Below, piece after piece: positions 34,541 to 46,109 of a stretch of 64,000 nt of DNA (the stretch's first letter is position 1; each line of letters starts with the position of its first letter). The notes beneath the pieces are model-generated. The model made no database searches, had not been told where the DNA came from, and saw only the letters and a program-made list of their open reading frames with translations. The position numbers were made by a program, and so were the translations under genes. The DNA is taken from contig CM049307.1 in assembly GCA_026874595.1 (NCBI GenBank), positions 95,210,330 through 95,274,329 of the forward strand, given 5' to 3'. Source of the DNA: Sipunculus nudus. Taxonomy: Eukaryota; Annelida; Sipuncula; Golfingiida; Sipunculidae.

Positions 34541-35307
34541 TAACCGACTAGAAAACCTAAAGAGTGATCCCACAGTCCGGATATAGAGTTTCGAGGCAAA
34601 TTGGTCTAAAACTCTGCAAATGGTTTGGCCCCCCATTAGACCCCCCCCCCCCCTTCTGAGACCAATCAGCTTCTTTGTCTTAAAACATACGTTCGATTCA
34701 TCTTTCATATCTTCTTCACATCAATCTATCCTTTACACGTCTAACAAGAATTATAGAGTTCATGTCAAAGATCTTTTTATATCGAAATTCCTCCACGTCC
34801 TATTTGCGTTCGCAGTGTAAACATCATCATTGACCAAGTCTCAAGGAAATCATAGTGATGTTTGAATTTCCCGCCACAAGCACCGCGCCAAAAAATAGAT
34901 TTAAACATATTTTTTCATCCCACTGAAAATCTTAGCTTTGGTTTAAATTATTAGAATAGAAAATGAGCTGACTTTCATTTTTTCTTTCAATAAAATGATA
35001 AGAAGCCCGGATACCGGGTTTATCAGCTTATTAAACCTGTTTTCAAGTCTCTTTATCTTTTACGCAAAACCACAGAGCTTTTAATAAGAAAATGACACAC
35101 CAAGAAAAAAGCCTTTTCGTCAATACTATCGTGTACCGATTGAAATGTATTGCAATGTATCGTAGCTGAATAGGTTGACCGATACCCTGCAAAAATGTTA
35201 TTGTGTGTGTTTCTTCACCCATTCAAACATGAGCTGAATCTCATGAATGTTCTAGGGTATGTCGGGAACGGGCCAAGGAAAAATCAATTAGATTGTGGTG
35301 TAAATCC

Positions 35308-35640
35308 TTCAAATGATCAATTTTCAGGAACTTCATCGAGGAATATTCTTTAATATGCAATCACATATGCACGAATTAATCTCGGAATATGGGTCAATGG
35401 GTGAATGCAAACATATGACAGAGGCCTGCATTCTTTAGCATGCAGATTTCTGGTTATCTAAGTAATGAATTCACTTCAAATGATCAATTTTCAGGAACTT
35501 CATCGAGGAATATTCTTTAATATGCAATCACATATGCACGAATTAATCTCGGAATATGGGTCAAATGAGTGAATGCAAACATATGACAGAGGCCTGCATT
35601 CTTTAGCATTTCTGGTTGTCTAAGTAATGAATTCACTCAG
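35308..35640. repeat. Recent 167-bp tandem duplication
   Basis: Two nearly identical copies begin TTCAAATGATCAATTTTCAG at 35308 and 35475. The differences I see are a few bases, plus a short deletion in the second copy near GCATTTCTGG. No coding sequence. Confidence 0.9.
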
Positions 35641-35649
35641 GATTTAGTG

Positions 35650-37030
35650 CGAGCCATTTATTTTGAAGACGCTAGTGTTTCAGACCACTATGCTGTTTCA
35701 TGACAGTTTTTTATCAGCTCAGCACCTTTACCAAGAGGAAACGCATGGTTAAGTCTTTTCCGAATATTTCGCTCGACGCAATCGCTGATGACCTCACCAC
35801 AGCACTCTGGCAACCCAAAGAAAGATGATGTAAATACCATCACTTGATGTCTTCTTACCATCACTACTGAAGCAAGATAAAGTCCTGATAGCATCCTTTC
35901 CTATCCTGACAACATAAGTCAACTCACTGGGGGTTTCCCGTATGTATTATAGCGTGTTCAGGTATCTCCACTGCTCAAGAAGACCTTGACGTTGGTAACC
36001 TGGGTAATTTCTGGCCTGTGTCAAATATCCCCTTTATAGGGAACGTCATGAAAAGGTGATAGAGTATCAATGATAGCACGATGAAATGCTGTCAGCATGC
36101 AAGTATATAAGAAACAGAAACGGCTTTAATTAACGTTAAAGCAAATGTAGACGCCATGCTGAATGATGATGATGACAGTATTCAGTGCAGACTTCAGTGC
36201 GCCTTTCGATACTATAGACCATGATATCATGATGACACGACTCCAGGAGGAAGTCGGTATTCAAGGCACCACGCTCAGCTGGGTACGGTTCTGTTTAAAG
36301 TCTGCGCCAAGTAAAGTAGAGTAGAATAACTGCGAAGAAAGCACGGTTACAGCTAAAACTCAAAACCAGAGGTAATGATTGTAACATAGAAGGCTCAGGT
36401 AAACATAGCCATACAAATTGGTCGGGAAAAGATAACACTACAGCCTGAGCCAGGAACATTGGTGCCAAATTAGACCAGGCATTGTCGATGAAGCAGCAGG
36501 CTAAATCTTTCACAAATATAAGTACTTTTATATCAGGCGCATCTCAGATATAAAACATCATCTCACCTCTGAGTTCTCTGTGCGAAAGTCGATACAGGCA
36601 CATCACACGTGGACTGTCACAATGGCCAGCTCCTAGGTTTTCCAGACAAGACGCTCCTCAAGTTCCAGTTTGCACAGAACATTGTTCCGTCTTCATACTG
36701 GTGCTAAGCACAGAAATCACATCAAACCTTTGTTATACCACCTTAATTGGCTGCCAGTCAGAAAACAGATTTCAGGGATGGTAACCATACAAAAGACCCT
36801 CCATACTCGCACAGCACCAGCTTACGTGAGACAATTTTTTTACACTGTACAAACCTCGTAGAGCATTCGCTCCACATAAGAACCCTCGGAACTTTGGATA
36901 ACACGCTCTACAAACAAATACGGTGACAGATCCATACCAGTTATCGGGGCTAAAGTATGAAATGAACTTTCTCCTAACCTCCAATCTCCGATGTTGCAAC
37001 TTACACATAAAAAGCACCTCAAGACCTAGT
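35650..37030 (+). pseudogene. CR1-like LINE: RT to C-terminus, decayed
   Basis: Plus-strand pieces in order: KRMVKSFPNISLDAIADDL (end of endonuclease/linker), DVLLPSLLK, VSPLLKKTLTL, NVKANVDAMLNDDDDSIQC, then FSADFSAPFDTIDHDIMMTR (RT motif A near 36190-36250). Next, KTEVMIVTSKAQV (about 36350), a reading frame at 36670-36861 with HIKPLLYHLNWLPVRKQI, and finally YGDRSIPVIGAKVWNELSPN. This is the full order of a CR1-type RT and C-terminal region, split by stops and frameshifts. Confidence 0.82.
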
Positions 37031-37187
37031 TTTTTAGGTTTTTTTAAATATTAACATTGGTTCCTTACTTCATGAACTCGTAATATACTTTCTTTAATTT
37101 ATTTTAAATGCGACTTCTGATTTTTTAAATACGATTTTATAATTAAGCGCTCATAAAAGCATGTGCTTTTGCGCAAACAAATGAATT

Positions 37188-37189
37188 AG

Positions 37190-37236
<47 letters not shown>
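37188..37236. repeat. (AAT)n microsatellite
   Basis: Continuous AAT repeat following the LINE 3' region, possibly its old tail. Confidence 0.9.
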
Positions 37237-37237
<1 letters not shown>

Positions 37238-38149
37238 TTTTCTATCATATGGAGAGTCTGTTTTATAAATAGGCAGTCATTTTCATATAAATTTAAATTG
37301 GAAATCAAACATAAACACGAATGGTTATTCAAAAGTCACATGTTGACTGTTTTTTATTTGACTCGGGAGCTGGTCTCCGATGGAATCAGACTCGAACCTG
37401 GACTCAGATTTTCTTGGAACTTGACGTCCACTCGGACCCTAAGCTACAACGTTAATATCCAGCTTCATCCACGTCGTCTGACGTCATAAGATGGTAGTTC
37501 TGCAGGGTTGCCAGCCGCCCACTGTAAGAAAATTCCTGATTTTCCCCGACTATTCCCAGACTTACAGTTGATTTTCAAGGATAAACCTACTCGGCAGTTA
37601 CATATTCGGTCTTAAATAACATTTTAGGGCATCCACCCAAATATATTGAACACATAAATTATATATCAGATCCAGTTTCTCAGTAAATAAATATGAAAGA
37701 TATGTTTTAAAGCAACATGTTAGGTAGAGGGGCAATGAAATTTCTGCCTAACATTCTGCAAGGAGTGGTGAATGCTGCGACAATTAACTCATCTGGACAA
37801 GACAGAGGCAAAGGGTATATTGACTGACTGCTGGCAACCTTGCTCTGTCGTAAGTGTTTTTCGTTAAAGTCATTTCAAGTATGAAAACCTTAGCGGCGTC
37901 TTTGGCTCAAGGGTAGAGCATGCTGTATCGTCGTATCGTTGAAAAGCAATAACTGATAACAAACATAGATTTAAATATACTATAACCTGTACTATTTATA
38001 AAGCTTAATCTACTTTATATTGCTTATGTTTGGATAAGGCCCGTAGGCTGCGGGGGGGGGGGGGGGGTTCGTTCAGTGGGTTCGGACGAACCCTCCCCCC
38101 TCTCTGAACATCCAAGTTCCATTAACCTTATCTTTCCTGTTTCACGTCC
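37237..38149. other. No gene; short SINE-head-like piece and a poly-G tract
   Basis: GTCTTTGGCTCAAGGGTAGA (about 37900) resembles the A-box end of the SINE heads at 38935 and 48097 but has no body. A long G run lies near 38052-38067. No supported coding sequence. Confidence 0.4.
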
Positions 38150-38420
38150 TGGCAGAGGGAGTCTATAAAAAATAAGGTGGCGCCCCACCAGTCTGCAGGA
38201 ATTGATAAAACACTCAATGATCAATATGCATGAAAATTACCATGGTCATCAATGCATTAGCTATTCAGATACTAGTGCTTTTGTATCAAATTTATAATTA
38301 TTCTGGGGGCGGGATGGGGGGGTGGGAGTACTTTCGACCCCATTAGCTCAGAGGATACGGGCTACAGAAACCTTATTTTAGGTTTTCAAAGAAATTTTTC
38401 ATGGGGCTTCCTGGAATTTA
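38150..38420 (-). repeat. Single inverted unit of the 6.3-8.9 kb repeat family
   Basis: GTGGCGCC then CAGTCTGCAGGAATTGATAA, ATGATCAATATGCATGAAAA and ATTAGCTCAGAGGATACGGG mirror the units at 6700-7500. Confidence 0.75.
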
Positions 38421-38600
38421 AATGGACCCTGGTTCGATCCCTGGCGTAGCTATGAAAGGGGATTGTAGTTGCACGTTCAAGGCCGGTGATTTTCTCCGGG
38501 TTCTTCGGTTTCCTCCACCGATACTGTCTACCGAACGCCAACATCTGAGCCATGGAGAGTGCAGCGATTACTTAAAATAACTAGTTGTACAGTCCATGTA
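38405..38600 (+). mobile_element. Possible SINE fragment
   Basis: A GGTTCGATCCCTGG B-box-like sequence (about 38430) is followed by CTCCGGGTTCTTCGGTTTCC, a body motif common in invertebrate SINE-like repeats. The A-box end is missing or replaced. Confidence 0.45.
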
Positions 38601-38934
38601 AAGAAACAAGTTACATAACCGGTGGCTAGGTCGGGGCTCTGGCTGGGTTTACTTCATATAAACAATACTTGACATGTTGTCTGAAAGCTTGAATAAAAGC
38701 TACTGTTTTCTAAAAATTCCTTTCAAATGTCAGACTTCAAAATAGTAAAGCCTAATGTGTGTATGCTGTAAATATTAAATCATCAGTTCCTACAGGAAAA
38801 TGTGCCCAGGTCAAATAAGGCAAATTTACGGTATTTATTTTACATTTATGCTTGTAACTTATAAAATACAAAATTCTGAAAAAAAATTTCTGGCATACGA
38901 TTAAATTTAGATTAAATAAAGTTTTATCCTTCCG

Positions 38935-39295
38935 GCTTTTGTGGCTCAAGGGAAAAGCACAGGACTCAAAGCCGGGAGATCGTGAGTTCGAATCTCAGCC
39001 GAGGGATGAGATTTTTCACGTTCGAGCCCCACCCAGGGTGAACACTATGCGGGCTTAATGGGAAGGCCGTGTCCAACGGCTGTATTTCACTCACAAACGA
39101 GTGCACCTTTTGGGAGTTCCTCAGTGATATAATCTAGCAATGAGGACGATTATGCACCAGGGCCCGCAGTAGCAGTATTCATAGGACCTGGTTGACGCCT
39201 GGATTTAAATCAAATGAGAGAAAGCGTGGGATACTGCCCTGTTACGTAGTCAGAAACCGGGATGGAATTCTGCAGATGTACGTATACGTAGTTAA
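38935..39295 (+). mobile_element. tRNA-derived SINE
   Basis: The head has an A-box-like TGGCTCAAGGGAAAAGCACA and a B-box GAGTTCGAATCTC with a paired T-arm. The body matches that at 48097-48475 (GGGTGAACACTATGCGGGC, AACGAGTGCACCTTTTGGGA, GGACCTGGTT, GGGATGGAATTCTGCAGATG). Pol III transcription from the internal A/B boxes and LINE-dependent copying are family knowledge. It lies next to arm B. Confidence 0.85.
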
Positions 39296-40379
39296 GTTAG
39301 CATTTAAAAAAGGAGGCAGTTAACTGCATCAAAAATTATTAAAAAAAGTGTTATCCTTGAAAAAAAGTCTCTTGAAGTGTGACAACAGGCTTTTACTGGA
39401 AAACGGAGGTTTTTCCTTCATTTTCCATGGGAACGAAGTCGCAGTGACCCAGGATTAGAATTGGTAGGAGAATTTATGGGATTTCTAAATGTTTGTTGAA
39501 TTTTCGATTCGGACGGCCGGACGGATGACGGACAAAGGACCATCGCTATAGCTCAGATGATTTATATGACTAAGATGACTAGGATCAAACCTAATGAAAT
39601 GTACAAATGTCCTAAATCTGTGGATGTAAATTAAATTATTATAAGACTGAGTGAACTTCCAGGAGGACTGGAAGTACTGGATTCATGGGGGGGGGGGGGT
39701 CATGGCCTCCTGCTACGTCCCTGACACTTGCTGTTTGTGACGCTCTCACTACGTTATAACATATGCATAAGAATTTAGCTATAGGCTACTCATAAAATCT
39801 CACAGACCAGTTTTAATTTCCGATCCCTTTTGTGAGAATTTCTTTATCAGAGGAGATCCTGTAGTCTTGACTACCTACCTTCCTATATTTTGACAGAAAC
39901 GTCGCAATTCCGAACCAGTACGAGTGGAGAGTGAATCACCTTTATTAATTCTGAAATATTTATTCTGTATATAAAATTAGACGTGTGTGATATCCCTCAC
40001 TGAAACCCAGGTAAATTTAATATTATTTCAAAATGTTCAGACCTGTATAAATGAGTATTGTGAATGGTTGAAAAATTCAATTATTGCAAAAATTTAAATC
40101 TATAATCATTAGTGTTGAATGCATTATTTAAGAATTTATTTATTTAATATAACGTCTGATAGAAAACAATTTTAGTGTTGCGTGCAAAGTATTGGCCCCC
40201 TGAGTCGCCACCTGGCCATGCCATGATTAACATGACCTGGTCGTGAGACCGTGGCAACTAGACATATCAACACAAATGCAAATGAACAAAAAGTAAAACA
40301 TATTCGCCAAGCGTTCTGTCAGATACTGGTTATATTTAGCTTAATGTTTAACTGTTTGATTCAAATATGAGACTGGTTG

Positions 40380-40530
40380 ATGTACAGGAGCGGCTGTCTC
40401 CATTAATATACGCATGTCAAAACAATTATTTCTGTTGTGTTCATGTACATGTACATTCGTGCAAGGATATTTCTGCAAACAGTATATAGGGACGCTGACA
40501 CGAAGCTAAGACATACATTTAAATGAAGGT
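40380..40530 (+). promoter_or_regulatory. Second copy of the candidate promoter/first exon (plus strand)
   Basis: GTACAGGAGCGGCTGTCTCC, then CGTGCAAGGATATTTCTGCA and ATTTAAATGAAG|GTAAGG (ATG at 40523-40525). It matches the arm A version. No partner coding exon is recognised downstream in the window. Confidence 0.35.
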
Positions 40531-40581
40531 AAGGGTTTAGTTTACTACTCTTGTCATTCAACTCTTACTTGTTTAAGCGAT

Positions 40582-40854
40582 GTTTCCGTGGCCGTATATG
40601 CGTGAAAAATCGCTCATGTGATTTTGGAATGGCTTGCTACCTGTGCCCGTCAGCGTATTTGCGTATGTTCGTGTTTGCAGGAAATCGGCACAGAGCGATT
40701 TTCACGCACAGGTCTGCGTGAACTCGTTGATTCAGGATAAAATGACCTCACTCCACCATATTGTTTATCAAGGCCTTCTGGACCTATTGTTCGACTGCAC
40801 ACGTCTACCAGTTCAGGAATATACGCACATACGCATATATACGCACAATGAAAC
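40582..40854. mobile_element. MITE-like element with GTTTCC/GTGCGTAT ends (arm B copy)
   Basis: GTTTCCGTGGCCGTATATGC pairs with the right end ATATACGCACAATGAAAC. It is the positional counterpart of 20170-20429. Confidence 0.6.
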
Positions 40855-41105
40855 GTAGTGAAACTCCAAGTGAAAGTCCAGTCAAACCAAGTTCAAATAA
40901 AAATAAAAATTCTTTAGGGTCAGATCAACTTAAATGGAATGTCTCTGTCCTAATTAAATCCTGCTGAAATAATTAATTGTTTCAATTTATTTTATGGGAT
41001 TTCGAGATATTTTATGTATAAAACTATGAGTCAACCCCCTTTTTGAAGCTTGGAAGATAAAGCGGTTTGATTTTATGATCCATTATGCTAAAAAGTATTT
41101 CGAAT

Positions 41106-41600
41106 ACTTATTCGAATAATTAAATAAATATAATAATTTCGAAAATTACCTACGTGGCCGACTAACGATACATGACTAGACGGTTGAACGCCCCCCCCCC
41201 CCCTGCAAACCTTTCCCGTGTTTAACGATGAACAGCGTGTCAAGGTGCATTCCATTATACCTGTATAACGGGACCGCATTCCCATTGTACCTTCCATTAT
41301 TTACTTTCACATCCTACAAAGATAAGGAATACCAAGAGGTGCTATGGCTGGGAGCCGCAAGACGCAAACTCTCCGCCAAAGCCGCCAGGTAAGTTAATAA
41401 AGATAGGTAGATTGTGTGTTGCGGGGTAGTCAGACAGTAACAAGTTGTACATGCATATGACATCTCATTACCCACCCCCTTTTTTTAGTCACCTAGACTA
41501 TTACTACGGTAAGCACGGGTAAAAACATCTTTAGTGAATCACTGCAACATATAATAATCCATACATATCGAATCTAATGCCGTAATATTACATTCGCACA
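41106..41600. other. Junction sequence between arm B and the DIRS-type remnant
   Basis: Contains a C run (41191-41203). A short plus-strand ATG segment (41345-41389: MAGSRKTQTLRQSRQ) ends precisely at CAG|GTAAGT and could be a first exon, but there is no supporting downstream exon. Confidence 0.3.
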
Positions 41601-41605
41601 TTTTC

Positions 41606-42520
41606 TACAAATAACCATTGAGAGCGCCAGCAACGGTCAGTTCACTACCAAGTCTTTGAGCCAGCGTGCGATTAATATAGTCTAGAACGGCGAGGCTTCG
41701 CCAGTCCCCGGTCAACTGAATGTTCTCAATCGGAATCCCAACACTATGCATGAAGGTTGCTCCACCTCTGCGAAGACTATGGCCACTGTAAGCTCGTGGC
41801 TCTTAACCAGTAGCCTGCAACAACTCACGTAGCCTAGTAATCAGGTCTGTTTGTGTGAGAGGTCGTGTCCGACCTTTTTTTATCGCTGCACAGGAATGCT
41901 GGACTGTCGAGTTGCGCGGGTACTTCCTGAATATGCCACCGGATATAATACACAGCACAAACCGGCGAATTAGCGACACTGACCACGGGGATTTCCAAGA
42001 CCCTCTCTTAGTATTGAATGGTCTTACTGCGAGTCACGCGAAGAATCATGCCCCATTCTGTAAATACAATGGCACTTCTTGTTAAATACTGCCCTTCCCG
42101 TGACTGAATTTTTGGGACTAAATTTGCCTGACGTAAAAATGCTCTAAAAACCACAAAGTATGCACGCCCACAAGGCAACATCATTCTGGTATATCAAATC
42201 CAACTGTGAAAACATTCTGTATAGAAGCTGGACCGAGATCGGTAGTTTCCTTTGAATTTTGTGTCCTAAAATGCGACGAATGCCTCTTAGCGTTGTCCGA
42301 GTGGCAAACGACTCGCGTTTATCAGGTCACTGGTAGCCATAAAGTTTATGCAAGTATACCACAGCACTCAGATAGTTTTCAATACTTGTATATCGCATAG
42401 CTCTAGCCATGTAAATGACATAACTTGATATATGGTCCGGAGTTGCCGGCAACGGTGCCTCATTCGTTGACAGAATCGCATGTAGTGTTTTCACTGACAC
42501 AAACGGGTTATGTATGATGA
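41606..42520 (-). pseudogene. DIRS/Ngaro-type tyrosine recombinase
   Basis: Minus-strand frames: SSYVIYMARAMRYTSIENYL with SAVVYLHKLYGYQ (N-terminal core-binding domain), TTLRGIRRILGHK, LPISVQLLYRMFSQLDL, and the catalytic end YSGHSLRRGGATFMHSVGIP, IENIQLTGDWRSLAVLDYI. The HSLRR box supplies the His and second Arg; the DYI Tyr is the likely nucleophile. Stops and frameshifts (near 42340, 42120, 41975 and 41805) show decay. These recombinases insert circular retrotransposon DNA by site-specific recombination, unlike DDE integrases. The order RNase H then recombinase on the minus strand fits a DIRS/Ngaro element. Confidence 0.82.
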
Positions 42521-42599
42521 ATCAGACAGGGCCTTGCATCTTGCAATAATCCCGTCGGTGTCTAAATCCTGCCTCAGTTTCTCTGAAAATATACATGCG

Positions 42600-42600
<1 letters not shown>

Positions 42601-42645
<45 letters not shown>

Positions 42646-42646
42646 C
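42601..42646. repeat. (TA)n microsatellite
   Basis: Pure TA run between the recombinase and RNase H parts of the DIRS-type remnant. Confidence 0.95.
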
Positions 42647-42679
42647 ACATACTATATCAAAATATCTCGCACAAGTCGC

Positions 42680-43335
42680 AAGAACGATCTCGGGTCGCTT
42701 AATCGGCTCAATGCGTCCGCAGCTGAATTATCATGCGTGTTTCTGTACTTCGCGGATATATAAACATTGTTTCTCACCGTTAACCAAAAACAGTTGCCGA
42801 AGCCATCCCATGGCCACTTCATTACGGCTGCATCCTGTATTAAGCATGTACATCACTTGCGTATTCTCAGTATAAGCAACCACGTGTTAATTTTGCCAAC
42901 TGATGCCCCATCGTTCAGCAGTCATCAACACGGGAAACAACTCCAGTTCATTTATGTTTCCGTCGGCCGATTCTGGTATACGAGGGTACACCCACCACGG
43001 AGTGTCACGGATCCACGCTGGATATACCGGATTACCCTGATCCCAGACTCCTGCGAACCAGTCAGAGTTACAATATGCACCAAATCCCGAATATGATGCA
43101 TCGCAATGAAAGCCAACTCCGCACATTGAGCGGTATCAATAATGTTTGCCTTGCCATTAAACCAAGATGCAAATTGGAGCCACCACTGAATGTCTTCACG
43201 GAATTTCTCGTGTAACCGTACCTTATGGTTCAATTCCGACACAGAGTTAGTCAAATTAATTATCCTGCAGGAGAAGGTGCGTCCACCTCGCACTACCGTT
43301 GAACAGTATGCCAAAATACCACAGAGAGCTTGGGA
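42680..43335 (-). pseudogene. DIRS/Ngaro-type RT end and RNase H
   Basis: Minus-strand pieces: CGILAYCSTVVRGGRTFSC and FREDIQWWLQFASWFNGKAN (RT thumb/connection typical of DIRS elements). The RNase H core follows: FHCDASYSGFGAYCNSDWFA, NINELELFPVLMTAERWG, NTQVMYMLNTGCSRNEVAM, ending DNSAADALSRLSDPRSFL near 42685. The first Asp (CDAS), the Glu (NELE) and the terminal DALSRL are present. Frames change several times. The main RT palm that should precede it at higher coordinates is missing. Confidence 0.82.
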
Positions 43336-43394
43336 TATAGTGTGGAGTCGTTCGGTTAACTTGATTGTTCAGTTAGAACAAATACCCGCTGGAA

Positions 43395-43694
43395 ATGATA
43401 AGATAGAATATCAATCGTTGGCGTCGAATATCCCAAGGGATAGTTGGGGTTTATTCTCCCCTGAAACCGCAAGCATGGTACAATGAATTGTATAAACAGG
43501 GAACGGTAGACCCTGATACTGAATTCTTGTGGGACGGCGTTCGTGATGGGTTTAAAATAGTGGATCATCCTAATGAAATTCCATCTTACCGTTGTTTCAA
43601 TTATAAATCTGCCACAAACGGTGGTGGTGAAGTTAAAATAATACGCGGTAGTATGAGGGCCAGCAATAAAGTAGAAGTCCTGGATTGTAGTTAA
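43395..43694 (+). pseudogene. DIRS/Ngaro-type RT N-terminal fragment, opposite strand
   Basis: Plus-strand reading: SPLKPQAWYNELYKQGTVDP, DTEFLWDGVRDGFKIVDHPN and EIPSYRCFNYKSAT. The '...FL..GV..GF.IVD' pattern is the usual lead-in to the RT domain of DIRS/Ngaro elements. It sits head-to-head with the minus-strand RNase H remnant, so this is a rearranged or separate copy. Confidence 0.65.
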
Positions 43695-43914
43695 TTCTTT
43701 ATTATTATAATTTAATAAAATGATACTTTGTATAGCATGTCTTAGAAATATTAGGAAAATATAAAAAAAAAGGCAAACACTTCTATTCTTAAGGTAGAAT
43801 TACTAAGACATGCAGGCTAGGTTAAGAAAGTAGTTTCACATATAATTGCATATTTCTTACATTTGTCTGAACCGATTTATAATCGATATTCGATCGGTTC
43901 GCTCAAACCGCTGA

Positions 43915-45266
43915 TTGATTATTAAAAAAGGAACCGACTCCCACCACTATATATATCCCCCACTTTTTAGCAAGGGGGTTGGGGGTGGGGGTGGGGTAGT
44001 AAATCAAAATATTCCTATGAGAATAGTGTTGACTAACTGTTTAATTCAACTTATCAATTCAATTTATCTTCAGATGATGGGAACGGCCATGGGTACACGC
44101 ATGGCGCCACAATATGCAAACACATTTATGATTTCAATGGAAGAAAATTTTCTTGATCAACAAACATTTAAACCTTTACTCTACCTACGTTACATCGACG
44201 ATATATTTCTTATATGGCATCATGGTCGTGAAAACCTATTAAAATTTTATAGAGATTTCAATAATTTTCACCCCGACATAAAATTCAAAATGGAATACTC
44301 CGTAGATAAGATTAATTTCCTTGACACCACAGTAAAATTAACAGATGGCAACATTCACACATCTATCAAACGCAAACCCACCGACAGGTATAATTATATC
44401 CATCCTACTAGTTGTCACCCACCCCATGTTGGTAAATCCATTATATTCAGTCAAGCAATAAGATACAATAGGATTTGTTCCGACATATCCGATAGAAATC
44501 GAAACATAGCGAAACTACAAAATATTTTTATCAATATGGGGTACAAACAGAAAACAGTAGAAAAACAAATAGGAAAAGCCACTAAAATCTCACGCAGCTC
44601 TCTACTCGCTCCAAAAATCAAAATAGAAAACCCTCGCACACCGTTGGTTACAACATTTCATCCCCGCATACTAAAACCTCTAAAAAGAATTATCCACGAT
44701 ATGCAACCTTTATTAGAATCGGACCCTACATTAAAACCCCTCTTTCCCGACACACCACTCCTCTCTTTTAAACAACCCCATAATCTACATAAAAAATTAG
44801 TACAAAATCAAAATTTAGGATATGATAACACAAACGGTACATTCCCATGTAAAAGACCGCGCTGTCGCACATGCCCCTCATAGTCCGCATGGAAACCCTA
44901 ATTATCCATGGTGCCAAACACACTATTCAGGGACACTTTGACTGCACCAGTAAAGGTGTAGTCTATGCAATCCTATGTAAAATATGTCCAGGAGTTATTT
45001 ATATAGGCGAAACCAGCTTAATGCTAAGTCTTGGAATAAATGGCCACAGACAGTCCATTAAAGCGCTAGACACGAACTTACCGGTCGGAGAACATTTTTC
45101 TCAACAGGAACACTCGCCAGAATGCATGCAGATTTGCGTTCTAAAGGGCCACCTTACCGACACACGACAACGACAGATATGGGAACTAAAATTGATTGAT
45201 AAATTTGACACCATAAGGAAAGGATTAAATCGCGATGCCGGTTTCATGGCACACTACAGACATTGA
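43915..45266 (+). pseudogene. Penelope-like element: RT plus GIY-YIG endonuclease
   Basis: The first frame (43915-44883, 322 codons) contains MMGTAMGTRMAPQYANTFM, the catalytic LRYIDDIFLIWHHGRE (Asp pair at 44191-44200) and SINFLDTTVKL-like and KPTDRYNYIHPTSCHPPHVG motifs of Penelope RT. A linker ends CRTCPS. A one-base frame change near 44880 leads to the second frame (to 45266) with the GIY-YIG core VVYAILCKICPGVIYIGET, a GHRQSI helix and RQIWELKLIDKFDTI. RT motifs upstream of TAMGT are missing, so it is 5'-truncated (a G-rich junction lies near 43980-44000). Penelope elements use the GIY-YIG nuclease for target cleavage. Otherwise the copy is fairly fresh: only one frameshift is seen. Confidence 0.88.
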
Positions 45267-46090
45267 GACATACCATAATATTAATAGCACCGAACGACCC
45301 CTCAATATTGATAATGACGTGACGTCACTTCTCATGCATACGTGCACATTCCCGCCACTGATACCGCCGTGTTGTGAGATCACCTCTCAGGCTTACACAC
45401 AATAATAATATCAAGTAATCGACAAACGTCATCATCTTATACGTAAACTTTCGGATGCAGACTTTTTAATATATCATTTAATACACCATTTACATATGGA
45501 TTATCTCTATTCATAATCATGGACTTGCATGCACAACCAGATCGCCACCACATTAGTCGTCAATCATCATTAACATTGAGCCGATGAGCATAATGAACTT
45601 TAAACCTTTATTATGTCAAGGACATGAACTCAACATAACCCGGACAGTCATAGCCCAGCATTATGGGTAAATTACAATGACACGCTCGGAACCTGGGTCA
45701 ACATGATACAAATTCAGAGTAGCCAATCACAGATCCATTACACTTTACCATGCATTATGGTCATTAGAAATTGTTTATCTAACATATATATATATATACA
45801 ACCGATTTCTATACCTTTCCACTTGACACCTGATGAAGAAGCTATAAGCTCGTGGTTGAATTAAACAGTTAGTCATCACTAAGGCGTCTTCATTCTGTTA
45901 TCTATATATATATATATATTTATATATATGTGTATATTTGAAATGAAATAAATTAATAATTAGAATTATAGACTTCGGTTTGAATTTTTAGTTTCCTATG
46001 AAATATTATATCTAAACCTGTTTAGAATTAACATATATCCTAGAAACATAATGCCTTATACTCTAAAACACTATAGTCAGTTATTATATA
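45267..46090 (+). other. Penelope-like element 3' region and AT-rich flank
   Basis: Non-coding. Holds (TA)n tracts (45784-45800, 45903-45920) and the phrase CACCTGATGAAGAAGCTATA followed by AGCTCGTGG (45827-45853), in which AAGCT/AGCTC-type pairing makes a small hairpin after a CTGATGA box. Similar 'CTGATGAAG' phrases mark Penelope-like ends. No other gene. Confidence 0.5.
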
Positions 46091-46109
46091 TTTGAAATGT
46101 GTCGTACAG

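Larger units (their letters stand above)
39378..41105. repeat. Arm B of the inverted duplication (pairs with 19890-21770)
   Basis: Reverse-complement match to arm A with small indels: AAAACGGAGGTTTTTCCTTC (39400) to the AAAACGGAAGT side of arm A near 21740; AGTCGCAGTGACCCAG on both sides; through the GATTTTATGATCCATTATGC end (about 41070), paired with 19890-19910. Includes a G-run where arm A has C-runs (21362-21375). Confidence 0.85.

Noticed and set aside
38940-39005. tRNA gene on the plus strand
   Set aside because: Only the D-arm and T-arm regions look tRNA-like; the body that follows is shared with the 48-kb and 18-kb copies, so it is a SINE.
41345-41389. Short first coding exon MAGSRKTQTLRQSRQ with CAG|GTAAGT
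   Set aside because: Good ATG context and donor, but no downstream exon or homology; too short to accept.
42510-42875. 121-codon plus-strand protein
   Set aside because: It runs through a (TA)n tract and is antisense to the DIRS-type RNase H end.
45827-45875. Hammerhead ribozyme in the Penelope-like 3' end
   Set aside because: A CTGATGA box and a short stem are present, but the GAAA box that must follow the stem is missing, so no catalytic core can be supported.
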